A stretch of DNA of 10,928 bases from JBHHYS01 sp046757645 (GCA_046757645.1 JBHHYS010000078.1:1-10928); one strand, 5' to 3'. Shown: positions 1-6,557, counted from the stretch's first letter. Program-made: numbers and translations. Notes: generated by a model not told the origin, from the letters alone.

Positions 1-79
1 CGACGCCGGCGCCTGTCCCGCTTGTCGGGAGCGCAGCCGAACCGTCCCCGGCCGGTGCCTTTGGGCGGGCACCAGGCCC

Positions 80-149
80 GCCCCCACCCAATGGGGGGCT
101 CGCTTAGCGGGTTGCCTAGGTGGGGGCACAGAGATTCTTGTCTGTGCCC
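80..149. repeat. Overlapping inverted repeats in gene-free left edge
   Basis: Positions 1-233 hold no gene I can support; the only long open frame is a composition effect. Two perfect 9-bp inverted repeats are visible: GCCCCCACC (80-88) with GGTGGGGGC (119-127), and GGGCACAGA (124-132) with TCTGTGCCC (141-149, loop GATTCTTG). They share bases 124-127, so only one stem can form at a time in a transcript. This looks like a small dispersed palindromic element (REP/MITE-like). No transposase or terminal duplication is visible. The exact ends of the element are unknown. Confidence 0.5.
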
Positions 150-201
150 GGTGTCTGGGCGCGCACGAATGTCTGCCCGAGAGTCGATTGCTGGCTGACC
201 A

Positions 202-217
202 CATTCCTCGCCGCTAC
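202..217 (-). repeat. Dispersed repeat, copy 1 (GTAGCGRCGAGGAATG)
   Basis: On the minus strand this reads GTAGCGGCGAGGAATG. It differs by one base from the 17-mer GTAGCGACGAGGAATGC, found exactly at 6673-6689 (plus) and 4781-4797 (minus). All copies are intergenic. It lies just past the 3' end of the LOG-family gene. Function unknown. Confidence 0.5.
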
Positions 218-233
218 CACACTTCTCAGTTTG

Positions 234-815
234 TCATCCCGAGTCCCGATTCCATCGGGACGAGGGATCTGCTTTTGATCTGGGTGGCTCGCCGAGGTGG
301 TGGCGGAGCAACGCCACGGCTTCTTCCACGCTCTTGGCCCGCAGGATGAGGTTGCCCCGCAGCTCGGCCGCGGGAATCGCCTCCACCACCGGCAGCCAGA
401 ACTCGCCCAGCAGCACGAGCGGCTTGGCCCGCAGGAAGCCTTTGTTGAGCCACTCCCACACCACGGACAATTCCACCAGCGTCCCAGTGCCGCCGGGCAG
501 CACCACGTAGCCTGCGCCCAGCGCCACCAGCTTCAGCAGCCGCTCCGGCCAGCTCTTTACCCGAATCTCTTCTTCCACCCAAGCATTCGCCGGCGAGCGA
601 AACACTTCCGCTGTCACTCCCACGGTTGTCCCCCCCGCTTCTTTGGCACCCCGGGAGACGCCTTCCATCGTGCCGCCGTAACCGCCGCTGGCGACCCTGA
701 AACCGCCCCGCGCCAGCGCCGCCCCCAGCCGCCGGGCGGTTTCATACTCAGTGCTGCCCGCTGCCGGACGGCTGCTGCCAAACACGGTTATGATGGGGCT
801 GCCCGGGCTCTTCAT
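234..815 (-). CDS. LOG/SLOG-family Rossmann nucleotide-binding protein
   Basis: A 193-residue protein of the LOG ('lysine decarboxylase-like') superfamily. Characterised LOG members are cytokinin-type nucleoside 5'-monophosphate phosphoribohydrolases; others bind nucleotide ligands. Visible motifs are an N-terminal beta strand and loop ITVFGSSRP (9-17), GGYGGTMEG (44-52), an Arg in WPERLLKL (89-96) and the hallmark PGGTGTLVE (107-115), equivalent to PGGxGTxxE. Length suits the family. The ATG at 813-815 has only a weak ribosome site upstream. The last dozen residues (ADPSSRWNRDSG) and the stop codon are encoded by a palindromic repeat (235-268), so the natural C-terminus was probably altered by that element. 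It lies 82 bases downstream of dacB on the same strand and may be co-transcribed. The substrate cannot be read from sequence, so I would not call it a true cytokinin-activating enzyme. Confidence 0.88.
   Translation of the reverse strand: MKSPGSPIITVFGSSRPAAGSTEYETARRLGAALARGGFRVASGGYGGTMEGVSRGAKEAGGTTVGVTAEVFRSPANAWVEEEIRVKSWPERLLKLVALGAGYVVLPGGTGTLVELSVVWEWLNKGFLRAKPLVLLGEFWLPVVEAIPAAELRGNLILRAKSVEEAVALLRHHLGEPPRSKADPSSRWNRDSG
235..268. repeat. Palindromic repeat at the LOG gene stop codon
   Basis: An inner stem TCCCGAT (244-250) / ATCGGGA (254-260) sits inside an outer pair ATCCC (236-240) / GGGAT (264-268). It shares CCCGAGTCCCGA and ATCGGGA with the core of the long hairpin at 4833-4890, which indicates a common repeat family. 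The LOG reading frame runs into it and ends at a TGA inside it (234-236). Confidence 0.6.
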
Positions 816-828
816 CTCAGCTTCGAAA

Positions 829-868
829 AGCGAAAAACAGAAAACGGAAAGCAGAAAACAGAAAACGG
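829..868. repeat. A-rich short repeat between dacB and the LOG gene
   Basis: The 82-base gap between dacB and the LOG gene contains a purine-rich, partly tandem tract. ACAGAAAACGG occurs exactly at 837-847 and 858-868, with related GCAGAAAAC between. Its composition is very unlike the GC-rich surroundings. It has no obvious coding or terminator role. It could be a spreading simple repeat or a transcript-spacing element. Confidence 0.5.
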
Positions 869-897
869 TCTAGCCCAGCAGCTCCTGCCGCGGGGAC

Positions 898-2514
898 TCA
901 CCGATTTTCGATTTTCGAATCTCGATTTTCGTCTCTCGGCAGTTGCACCAGCAGGACGCACAGGCGCGCGAGCAACTTCACCGCACCCTCGTTCTCCAGG
1001 GTGTGGTGGTTGACGAAGAAGGCGAAGAGCAGGGTTTCGCCGGTGCGGGTTTGCAGGTAGCCCGCCAGGGCGTTGGTGTGGTCAAGCGTGCCGGTTTTGG
1101 CGCGCACCCGGGCGTACGCCGCGGAGTCCTTCATCCGGTCTTTGAGCGTGCCGTCCACCCCGGCGATGGGCAGCGAATCGCGGAAAAGCGCCGCCCCGGG
1201 TTGTGTCTCCACATACTTGAGCAGTTCGATGACTGCATGCGGGCTCACCAGGTTGCCCCGCGAAAGCCCCGAGCCGTCGTGGAGTTCCACCTCCTCCGGG
1301 TCGACCCCGGCGTTTGCCAGCCAGGCTCGGCGCACCGCGGCGCCTGCCTCGGCGCTGCCATCGGCGCGACGCCCTGGCGGTTCGTAGGGCGAGCGGGGCC
1401 GCTCGGCGAGCGAGGCCGGGGGCGGCTCGAGTCGCCCCAAGTGCCGCAGCAGCATCTCGGCGTGCAGGTTCTGGCTGGTTTTGTTGATCAGCTTGATATC
1501 TTCGACCAGCGGCCGCGAGAGGTGCTCGGCGAGCACCACCGGCAGAACAGTTACCGCCGGACCCGCGAAGGGAGGCGGGGGCGCGTAGTAGGCCTCCGTC
1601 GGCCCTCGCACGCGCACCCCCTGGCGCTCCAGCGCCTGGCGGAAGAGCTCCCCCACAAATTCCGAGGGCTCTTCGATGGCGATCTTGATTGTGCGCCCCT
1701 TGTGGTTGAGGGCGATGGAGCCGCTGATTTCCAGCACCCGGCTGCCGGGGTCGCGCCGCACATAGAGCAGAGTTTCGCCGCCCGGAGGCGCGGTCAACAC
1801 CCGGTTTTCGATTTGGTAGAAGCGGGTGAAGGGCTGCAAGGTAAGGCGGCCGGGATCGCGGGGGCGCTCGCCGGGTTCCACCCGAACCCTTACCGCGTTG
1901 TCGGCCAGCGAGAGGGCGCGCACCGGCGCCCCGTAGCTCCACACCAGGTCACCCAGAACCCAGCCGGGCGCGTAGGGCTCCGGGGCGAAGAACGTCTGGT
2001 CAACGACCAGCTTGCCGGTCACCGTTTGGATGCCTTTTCCCGCTACTTCCTCGGCCAGCCGGTCGAGGATGGCGGTGGCCTCGCAGGGGCGCTCCTCTTC
2101 TTCCGGCGTATAGGGCAGGGCGCAGCCGGCCAGGTCGGGGTCGCCGCCGCCCACCAGGTAGAGGTGGCCGAGCAAGCGGCCGGTGCGGTCAATCCGCCCC
2201 CGGGTGCCCACCACGGTGCGGAGGCGGTAGTCGGGCCCCAGCAGCGCCAAGGCGGCCGCAGTGGTAAAGAGCTTGGTGATGGAAGCGGGCTGGAAGTAGC
2301 GGTGGGGGTTGCGGGCGTAGAGGGTGCGGCCACGCGCCGGGGAGTAGATTTCGATGCCCCAGAAAGCTTTCTCGGCCTCCCCCTGCCCGATGATCTCTTC
2401 AATCCGCCGGCCGAGTTCTGCCTCGGCCTTCTCTTGGGCAGCCAGCGCCGAAGGAAAGGGAAGAAGCAGAGGAAGCAGAAGAAGCAAAGGAAGCGCAAGG
2501 AAGCGCCCTGTCAT
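898..2514 (-). CDS. dacB: D-alanyl-D-alanine carboxypeptidase/endopeptidase, PBP4 type
   Basis: A 538-residue penicillin-binding protein of the PBP4/DacB class (peptidase family S13), which trims or cleaves D-Ala cross-links in periplasmic peptidoglycan. The three active-site motifs are present in order: SITK (nucleophile S78, K81), SQN (347-349) and KTG (473-475). The long stretch between the first two fits the extra domain typical of this class. I chose the ATG at 2512-2514 because it gives a classical signal peptide: TGR, a Leu/Pro-rich core, then ALAAQ near residue 27. An upstream in-frame ATG at 2590-2592 would add 26 residues with basic charge. No good ribosome site precedes either. The chosen start lies inside a palindromic repeat (2509-2568). 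The C-terminal tail RDENRDSKIENR is encoded by another repeat (902-931). It sits 215 bases downstream of hemB on the same strand, with possible operon transcription. Confidence 0.93.
   Translation of the reverse strand: MTGRFLALPLLLLLPLLLPFPSALAAQEKAEAELGRRIEEIIGQGEAEKAFWGIEIYSPARGRTLYARNPHRYFQPASITKLFTTAAALALLGPDYRLRTVVGTRGRIDRTGRLLGHLYLVGGGDPDLAGCALPYTPEEEERPCEATAILDRLAEEVAGKGIQTVTGKLVVDQTFFAPEPYAPGWVLGDLVWSYGAPVRALSLADNAVRVRVEPGERPRDPGRLTLQPFTRFYQIENRVLTAPPGGETLLYVRRDPGSRVLEISGSIALNHKGRTIKIAIEEPSEFVGELFRQALERQGVRVRGPTEAYYAPPPPFAGPAVTVLPVVLAEHLSRPLVEDIKLINKTSQNLHAEMLLRHLGRLEPPPASLAERPRSPYEPPGRRADGSAEAGAAVRRAWLANAGVDPEEVELHDGSGLSRGNLVSPHAVIELLKYVETQPGAALFRDSLPIAGVDGTLKDRMKDSAAYARVRAKTGTLDHTNALAGYLQTRTGETLLFAFFVNHHTLENEGAVKLLARLCVLLVQLPRDENRDSKIENR
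902..931. repeat. CGATTTTCG short repeat within the dacB 3' end
   Basis: CGATTTTCG occurs three times (902-910, 909-917, 923-931), the first two overlapping by two bases. The tract is in frame with dacB and encodes the charged tail after the last globular residues, ending at the TGA at 898-900. AT-rich against the surrounding sequence, it looks like a repeat captured at the gene end rather than selected protein sequence. Confidence 0.55.
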
Positions 2515-2568
2515 TCTGAGCGAAGCGAAGAATCTTCTTTGAGATGCTTCACTTCGTTCAGCCTGACA
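2509..2568. repeat. 60-bp REP-like palindrome at the dacB start
   Basis: Two 27-base arms (2509-2535 and 2542-2568) form an imperfect inverted repeat with 22 of 27 positions complementary and a six-base loop. Both outer ends read TGTCA...TGACA. The left arm contains GAGCGAAGCGAAGAATC, a type of short palindrome I recognise as widely dispersed in many environmental bacterial genomes. The dacB ATG (2512-2514, minus strand) lies at one tip, so the dacB mRNA could fold its own start codon into this hairpin. Confidence 0.7.
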
Positions 2569-2729
2569 ACCTGCCGCTCGAAGGTTATTCATCCCGCCGA
2601 CTCGTCGGGGTGCTCTTCCCGGTGCCGAACCCGCTCGCTCGTGCCCGAGCAGGGTTCGGGCGCGCCGGCCGGCCCCGCGCCCTCCTGCGGGGCCGCGGGG
2701 AATCCGGTAGATGGTCGAGCAGCGCAGCT
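2569..2729. other. hemB-dacB spacer with two GC-rich hairpins
   Basis: No gene is supported here, although the dacB frame stays open upstream to 2736. A perfect 8-bp stem GGCCCCGC (2671-2678) / GCGGGGCC (2687-2694) lies about 35 bases past the hemB stop. A second, bulged stem pairs 2627-2637 with 2646-2657. Neither is followed by a T-run on the minus strand, so they are not classical intrinsic terminators. They may stabilise or punctuate a hemB-dacB transcript. I see no convincing promoter for dacB in the spacer. Confidence 0.4.
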
Positions 2730-3704
2730 TCAGCAAGCGAGTGTACGCGCCAACTCTTTGGCGAAGTAGGTGAGGATGATCTGAGCGCCGGCGCGCTGGA
2801 TGGCGGTGGCGGTTTCCAGCATGGTCCGTTCCAGGTCGAGCCAGCCCAAGCGGGCGGCGGCGTGAATCATGGCGTACTCGCCGCTCACCTGGTAAGCGGC
2901 CACCGGCACCCCGAAGCGCTCCCGCACCTGGTGGATGACGTCTAGGTAGGGCAGGGCGGGCTTGACCATCACGATGTCGGCGCCTTCTTCGATGTCGAGC
3001 TCCACCTCCCGCAGGGCTTCGGCGGCGTTGGCCGGGTCCATCTGGTAGCCGCGCCGGTCGCCGAACTGCGGGGTTGAGTGCGCCGCCTCCCGAAACGGCC
3101 CGTAGAAGGCGGAGGCGTACTTGGCGGCATAAGAAAGGATGGGCAGGTGCGTGAAGCCGTTGACGTCAAGCGCCTGGCGGATGGCCCCCACCCGCCCGTC
3201 CATCATATCTGAAGGCGCCACCATGTCGGCGCCGGCGCGCGCCTGGCTGAGCGCCGTCTTGGCGAGGAGCTCGAGGGTAGGGTCGTTGGCCACTTCGCCG
3301 CTTTCCACTTTGCCGCAGTGGCCGTGGCTGGTGTACTCGCACAAGCAAACGTCGGTGATCACCAGCAGCTCCGGGGTTTGCTTCTTGACGGCGTGCACCG
3401 CCCGCTGAATGATGCCGTCCTCGGCGTAGGCGCCCGCGCCCAGCTCGTCCTTCGCCTCCGGAATCCCGAAGAGGATGATTGCCGGAATCCCCAGCCGGTG
3501 GACCTCGCCGCACTCCTTCACCAGCTCATCTACCGAGAGGTTGAACACCCCCGGCATCGAGGCGATTTCCTTGCGCACCCCTTTGCCCGGCACCACAAAC
3601 AGCGGGTAGACCAGATTCTCCACCGTCAGTCGGGTCTCCCGCACAAAGCGCCGCAGGGCTTCGCTGCGGCGCAACCGCCGCAGCCGCTGGTGGGGAAACG
3701 CCAT
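2730..3704 (-). CDS. hemB: Porphobilinogen synthase (delta-aminolevulinic acid dehydratase)
   Basis: A 324-residue HemB, full length for the family. It condenses two 5-aminolevulinate molecules into porphobilinogen, the first common step of tetrapyrrole synthesis, in the cytoplasm. The zinc-type metal site is clear in DVCLCEYTSHGHCG (118-131), with C120, C122 and C130. The two Schiff-base lysines are K195 in SYAAKYAS and K248 in VMVKPALPYLD. APSDMMDGR (163-171) is also characteristic. The ATG at 3702-3704 has a strong ribosome site GAGGAAGG (3714-3721) nine bases upstream, and a TATAAT -10 box lies further up. It is the first gene of the minus-strand run; dacB and the LOG gene have no functional link to haem, so any operon would be one of convenience. 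Confidence 0.97.
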   Translation of the reverse strand: MAFPHQRLRRLRRSEALRRFVRETRLTVENLVYPLFVVPGKGVRKEIASMPGVFNLSVDELVKECGEVHRLGIPAIILFGIPEAKDELGAGAYAEDGIIQRAVHAVKKQTPELLVITDVCLCEYTSHGHCGKVESGEVANDPTLELLAKTALSQARAGADMVAPSDMMDGRVGAIRQALDVNGFTHLPILSYAAKYASAFYGPFREAAHSTPQFGDRRGYQMDPANAAEALREVELDIEEGADIVMVKPALPYLDVIHQVRERFGVPVAAYQVSGEYAMIHAAARLGWLDLERTMLETATAIQRAGAQIILTYFAKELARTLAC

Positions 3705-3736
3705 CGTGCCCGTCCTTCCTCGAAGTGCTGTTCCCG

Positions 3737-3742
3737 ATTATA
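3737..3742 (-). promoter_or_regulatory. Likely hemB promoter -10 box
   Basis: A perfect TATAAT lies on the minus strand, 32 bases upstream of the hemB ATG, with the strong ribosome site between. The -35 side is weak: no TTGACA-like hexamer at 16-18 bases, only CTGCCG. Activator dependence or an alternative -35 element is possible. It lies back to back with the plus-strand promoter at 3795-3823. Confidence 0.55.
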
Positions 3743-3794
3743 GCGCACCCGACGCCGTTCGGCAGAAAGTCCCTCGCGGCGGCGTGGAAAGGCG

Positions 3795-3823
3795 TTGACC
3801 CGGGGCTGGGCTTTTGGTAGTAT
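3795..3823 (+). promoter_or_regulatory. Sigma-70-type promoter for the zinc-ribbon RDD gene
   Basis: TTGACC (3795-3800), a 17-base spacer, then TAGTAT (3818-3823). Expected transcription start is near 3830, giving a leader of about 45 bases before the ATG at 3875. That leader has no clear Shine-Dalgarno sequence. Confidence 0.6.
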
Positions 3824-3874
3824 CCGCCCGGTTTACCTCCGCAGCGTCGATAGCTCAACGCGAAAAAACCGACC

Positions 3875-4744
3875 ATGGACTGTCCGCGCTGTGGTGTTGT
3901 CGTCTTCGCCGATCGGGCTCACTGCCCCTCCTGTTACTGGGAGCTCTGCCGGCCTTATTCCGGGTCTTCTCGTTCCGGCCTGCACGTGGTTCCCCGCCCG
4001 GAGGCGCCCCGCATCCAGACCGCCGACGACGCCTTCCTTCTCTCCCCGCCTCCCCCCGCCCCGCAACGCCGCGCGCCGCGGTCGGCCCGCTCCCGGCGCC
4101 GCCGCCGCTCCGGCTCGAGCGGAGCCGCGGAGCGGAACTGGCAACTCCTGCGCAGCGATGGCGGAGTGGCCACCCTGGCGGAGCCGGCCCGCCTGAGCGG
4201 GCAGGCCCGCTGGGAGCGGCGGCGGCCCAACGTGGTGGGGATGCCGCTGGTGCAGACCTCCTTCGACTTTGCCGCCGCCGAACTGGAAGCCGAGCACTGG
4301 GCCGGGCACGCGGCCGCGCCTCTGTGGCGCCGCTGCCAGGCCGGGCTGCTGGACGCCGCTTTGATCCTGCTGGCCAGCGGCGTCTTCTTCGGGCTGTTCG
4401 TGCTGCTGGCCCCGACAGGGTCGGGGCTGGAGGGCCACTTAGGGTGGGGCCGCCGCGACCTGCTGGTTTATCTCCTGGCGGGCTTTGTGCTGGCCACACT
4501 CTACTTCGGCTTGTTTACCTTGCTCGGGGGGCGCACCCCGGGAATGCAATACCACGGCTTGCAGGCGGTGAGCTTGGAGGGGCAGCCGTTGTCGCTCTCC
4601 CGGGCGCTGTGGCGCGCCTTCGGTTACATGGTCTCCACGGGCGCCTTGCTGATGGGCTTTCTCTGGGCGCTGGTGGACGACCGCCACCTCACCTGGCACG
4701 ACCACATCTCGAAGACCTTCATCACCAACCACACCGAGGTTTGA
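3875..4744 (+). CDS. Zinc-ribbon RDD-family membrane protein
   Basis: A 289-residue protein with three parts. Residues 1-25 form a zinc ribbon with CPRC (3-6) and CPSC (17-20). Residues 26-145 are a low-complexity, Pro/Arg-rich linker, probably disordered and cytoplasmic. Residues 148-289 are an RDD domain: WRRCQAGLLDA (151-161) with conserved Arg and Asp, three hydrophobic segments near 159-181, 195-217 and 248-268, GGRTPGM (218-224), and a late Asp-rich loop VDDRHLTWHDHISKT. RDD proteins are inner-membrane proteins, mostly of unknown role; some are linked to ion transport or protein insertion. The start is the first in-frame ATG and puts the zinc ribbon at the very N-terminus. It is transcribed alone, divergently from hemB, and is followed by a 12-bp perfect hairpin. 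Function is not inferred beyond the domain architecture. Confidence 0.88.
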   Translation: MDCPRCGVVVFADRAHCPSCYWELCRPYSGSSRSGLHVVPRPEAPRIQTADDAFLLSPPPPAPQRRAPRSARSRRRRRSGSSGAAERNWQLLRSDGGVATLAEPARLSGQARWERRRPNVVGMPLVQTSFDFAAAELEAEHWAGHAAAPLWRRCQAGLLDAALILLASGVFFGLFVLLAPTGSGLEGHLGWGRRDLLVYLLAGFVLATLYFGLFTLLGGRTPGMQYHGLQAVSLEGQPLSLSRALWRAFGYMVSTGALLMGFLWALVDDRHLTWHDHISKTFITNHTEV

Positions 4745-4760
4745 TTTCTCGCAAAAGACC

Positions 4761-4792
4761 GACGAGGAATGCAATCAGGCGCATTCCTCGTC
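4761..4792. repeat. Perfect 12-bp hairpin after the RDD gene (dispersed repeat copy 2)
   Basis: GACGAGGAATGC (4761-4772) and GCATTCCTCGTC (4781-4792) are perfectly complementary around an eight-base loop. The minus-strand 17-mer GTAGCGACGAGGAATGC (4781-4797) recurs exactly at 6673-6689 and with one change near 202-217. It starts 16 bases past the RDD stop codon. There is no T-run after it, so it could only be a factor-dependent or stabilising 3' structure. Confidence 0.65.
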
Positions 4793-4832
4793 GCTACCTG
4801 CCCTTCGCGCGACCGTCAGGGCTAGGTAGCGG

Positions 4833-4890
4833 CGACGAAGGCGGTTGCCCCGAGTCCCGAATCATCGGGATCAAGGGGCAGCCTTCGTCG
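4833..4890. repeat. 58-base nested stem-loop between the RDD gene and pgi
   Basis: Three stems nest around one loop: CGACGAAGGC (4833-4842) with GCCTTCGTCG (4881-4890), TGCCCC (4846-4851) with GGGGCA (4875-4880), and TCCCGA (4855-4860) with TCGGGA (4865-4870, loop ATCA). That gives 22 base pairs interrupted only by small bulges. A further 8-bp pair (CGCTACCT 4792-4799, AGGTAGCG 4824-4831) links it to the preceding hairpin. The core CCCGAGTCCCGA also occurs at 238-249. With the other elements of 4745-5059 this fills a gap that otherwise holds no gene. Confidence 0.65.
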
Positions 4891-4926
4891 TCGGCCTCTA
4901 AAAGTCTTTGCGGGGCACCTTGCCTG

Positions 4927-4946
4927 CCCTGAGCGAACTCGAAGGG
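4927..4946. repeat. Short dispersed palindrome CCCTGAGCGAACTCGAAGGG
   Basis: A 20-base element with CCCT/AGGG ends and an inner GAGCGAA...TCGAA core. It resembles a short palindrome seen in many bacterial genomes and shares CTGAGCGAA with the repeat at 2509-2568. A small hairpin follows (GCCTG 4954-4958 / CAGGC 4964-4968). No function can be assigned. Confidence 0.4.
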
Positions 4947-5059
4947 TCTGCGCGCCTGGCCGACAGGCAGTCAGGCTTTGATTTCCCGCCCGCCTGGGCT
5001 ACCCTAGGCGGCTCCCGCCGTACCGGAACCGGGGAACTCTTGTCTTGTGGAGAGGGCAG

Positions 5060-6478
5060 ATGAAGACGGTGAACAAGAGGATTCGCTACGACTGGACGAA
5101 CCTTTGCGCCGAGGTGCTGGGCAGCGGCCACGGCCTGACCCCGGCTGACCTCCAAGCCCACCGCGAGCAGGCGCGCACGGCGGTGGAAAAGTTCGGGGCG
5201 CGCATCGCCAGCGGCGAGTTCGGCTTCCCCGGCTTGCCCTTTGACGCTCAGGCCCCCGCCCAGGTGGAGCGCTACGTGCGCGCCCAGCGAGGGAAGTACC
5301 GCACCGTCCTCTTGCTGGGCATTGGCGGCTCGGCCCTGGGCGCCCTCGCCTTGGACGCGGCCATCAATGGCCCGCGCCCCTTCCGCAAAGAGAAAGTCCC
5401 CGCCGAGCTGGTGGTGCTCGACAACGTCGACCCCCTCATCGTGGGCCGCACCCTCGAACAGCTCGACCCCCGCAAAACCCGGGTGCTGGTGATCACCAAG
5501 TCCGGCTCCACCGCCGAGACGATGGCCGAGTTCGTGATCGTCTACAATTGGTTGCGAAAAAAATTGGGCGCCCGCCGCGCCGCCCGGCAGATTGCCGTGG
5601 TCACCGACCCGAACAAAGGCGACCTGCTGGCCATCGCCCGCCGCGAAGGCTTTGGGCTGTTTTCGATTCCGCCCAACGTGGGCGGGCGTTTTTCCGTGCT
5701 CACCCCGGTGGGCTTGCTCCCGGCGGCGCTGGTGGGGGTGAATGTGCGGCGGCTGCTCGCCGGTGCCGGTGCGATGGTAGAGGCCTGCCGCCAGCCGGCG
5801 CTCGACTCGAACCCCGCCCTCCAGGCCGCCCTTCACCACTACCTGCTCGATACCCGCTACGGTAAGCACATCCAGGCTGTCTATTGCTACTCGAACGCCC
5901 TGTGCGGATTGGCCTTCTGGTACCGCCAGCTCTGGACCGAGAGCCTGGGCAAGCGGGTGGACCGGCAGAAGCGCGAGGTGCACTGCGGGCAGACCTGCGT
6001 GGTTGCCCTGGGGGTCACCGACCAGCACTCCCAATCCCAGCTCTATATGGAAGGCCCGCGCGACAAAGCCATCACTTTCTGGGAGGTGGAAACCGACCCC
6101 TACCGCATCCGCATCCCCCGGCTCTTCCCCGACTGCTCCTCCACCGGCTACCTGGGCGGGCACAGCTTGAATGAGCTCTTCCGGGCGGAAAAGTTCGCCA
6201 CCGAACTGGCCCTCACCGAAGCCAGCCAGGCGAACTCCAGCTTTGTTTTTCCCGCCGCCGACGAGTATTGCATCGGCCAGATGATTATGCTGGCGGAATT
6301 CCAGACCGCCTACGCCGGGGAGTTCTACGACATCAACGCCTTCGACCAGCCCGGGGTGCAGTTGGGCAAGGACCTCACCTACGCTTTGCTGGGGCGGGAA
6401 GGTTTCGACGCCGAGCGCACCCGCATCGCTGCCTACCGGAAACAGAAGGCGGCTCTTGGCGGCCCTAGCAGCAGCTAG
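5060..6478 (+). CDS. pgi: Glucose-6-phosphate isomerase
   Basis: A 472-residue phosphoglucose isomerase, which interconverts glucose 6-phosphate and fructose 6-phosphate in the cytoplasm (glycolysis and gluconeogenesis). Length is near the Bacillus-type enzymes (about 450) rather than the 550-residue enterobacterial type. Visible motifs are GIGGSALG (87-94), the phosphate loop TKSGSTAET (146-154), signature 1 NVGGRFSVLTPVG (206-218) and signature 2 INAFDQPGVQLGK (425-437). By motif alignment the catalytic residues are E294 in WTESLGK, H323 in TDQHSQ and K437. The signature-2 position usually Glu is Gln (Q434). I chose the ATG at 5060-5062 because GGAGAGG (5049-5055) lies just upstream; a TTG at 5045 would make that ribosome site coding. 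It stands alone, convergent with the next gene. Confidence 0.96.
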   Translation: MKTVNKRIRYDWTNLCAEVLGSGHGLTPADLQAHREQARTAVEKFGARIASGEFGFPGLPFDAQAPAQVERYVRAQRGKYRTVLLLGIGGSALGALALDAAINGPRPFRKEKVPAELVVLDNVDPLIVGRTLEQLDPRKTRVLVITKSGSTAETMAEFVIVYNWLRKKLGARRAARQIAVVTDPNKGDLLAIARREGFGLFSIPPNVGGRFSVLTPVGLLPAALVGVNVRRLLAGAGAMVEACRQPALDSNPALQAALHHYLLDTRYGKHIQAVYCYSNALCGLAFWYRQLWTESLGKRVDRQKREVHCGQTCVVALGVTDQHSQSQLYMEGPRDKAITFWEVETDPYRIRIPRLFPDCSSTGYLGGHSLNELFRAEKFATELALTEASQANSSFVFPAADEYCIGQMIMLAEFQTAYAGEFYDINAFDQPGVQLGKDLTYALLGREGFDAERTRIAAYRKQKAALGGPSSS

Positions 6479-6491
6479 AACTTGACGTCAG

Positions 6492-6546
6492 GGCACGGCT
6501 TCTCGGAGCGCAGCGGAGACCCCGCCTTTTTGCGGGGAGCCGTGCC
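6492..6546. repeat. Branched stem-loop just after pgi
   Basis: An outer stem GGCACGGCT (6492-6500) / AGCCGTGCC (6538-6546) encloses a weak hairpin (TCTC 6501-6504 / GAGA 6516-6519) and a strong one (CCCCGC 6520-6525 / GCGGGG 6532-6537), giving a three-way-junction shape. The 3' arm can alternatively pair downstream (GCCGTGC 6539-6545 / GCACGGC 6551-6557). It starts 14 bases past the pgi stop and could protect the mRNA 3' end. It may also be a mobile palindromic repeat. Confidence 0.5.
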
Positions 6547-6557
6547 GTACGCACGGC

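Noticed and set aside
1..197. Plus-strand open frame through the left edge
   Set aside because: No start with a ribosome site and no motif; the DNA is made of inverted repeats.
829..931. CRISPR array or direct-repeat locus
   Set aside because: Repeats are short, irregular and without unique equal-length spacers; no cas genes are present.
2515..2736. Upstream extension of the dacB frame by 74 codons, overlapping the hemB end
   Set aside because: It would place the signal peptide in the interior, and the added sequence is repeat and hairpin DNA.
943..2769. Very long plus-strand open frame (about 608 codons) opposite dacB
   Set aside because: It is antisense to a gene with all PBP4 motifs; its translation is low-complexity Gly/Ala/Arg/His with no domain, as expected for GC-rich antisense frames.
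3814..4932. Plus-strand open frame (about 372 codons) overlapping the RDD gene
   Set aside because: It is out of frame with the zinc-ribbon/RDD protein, and its product is Arg/Gly/Pro-rich without motifs; it starts at the promoter -10 region.
4978..5005. Possible pgi promoter TTGATT-N16-TACCCT
   Set aside because: The -10 match is only three of six with a 16-base spacer, too weak to list.
4898..6163. Minus-strand open frame (about 421 codons) opposite pgi
   Set aside because: It mirrors pgi codon usage and has no recognisable motif; pgi is certain.
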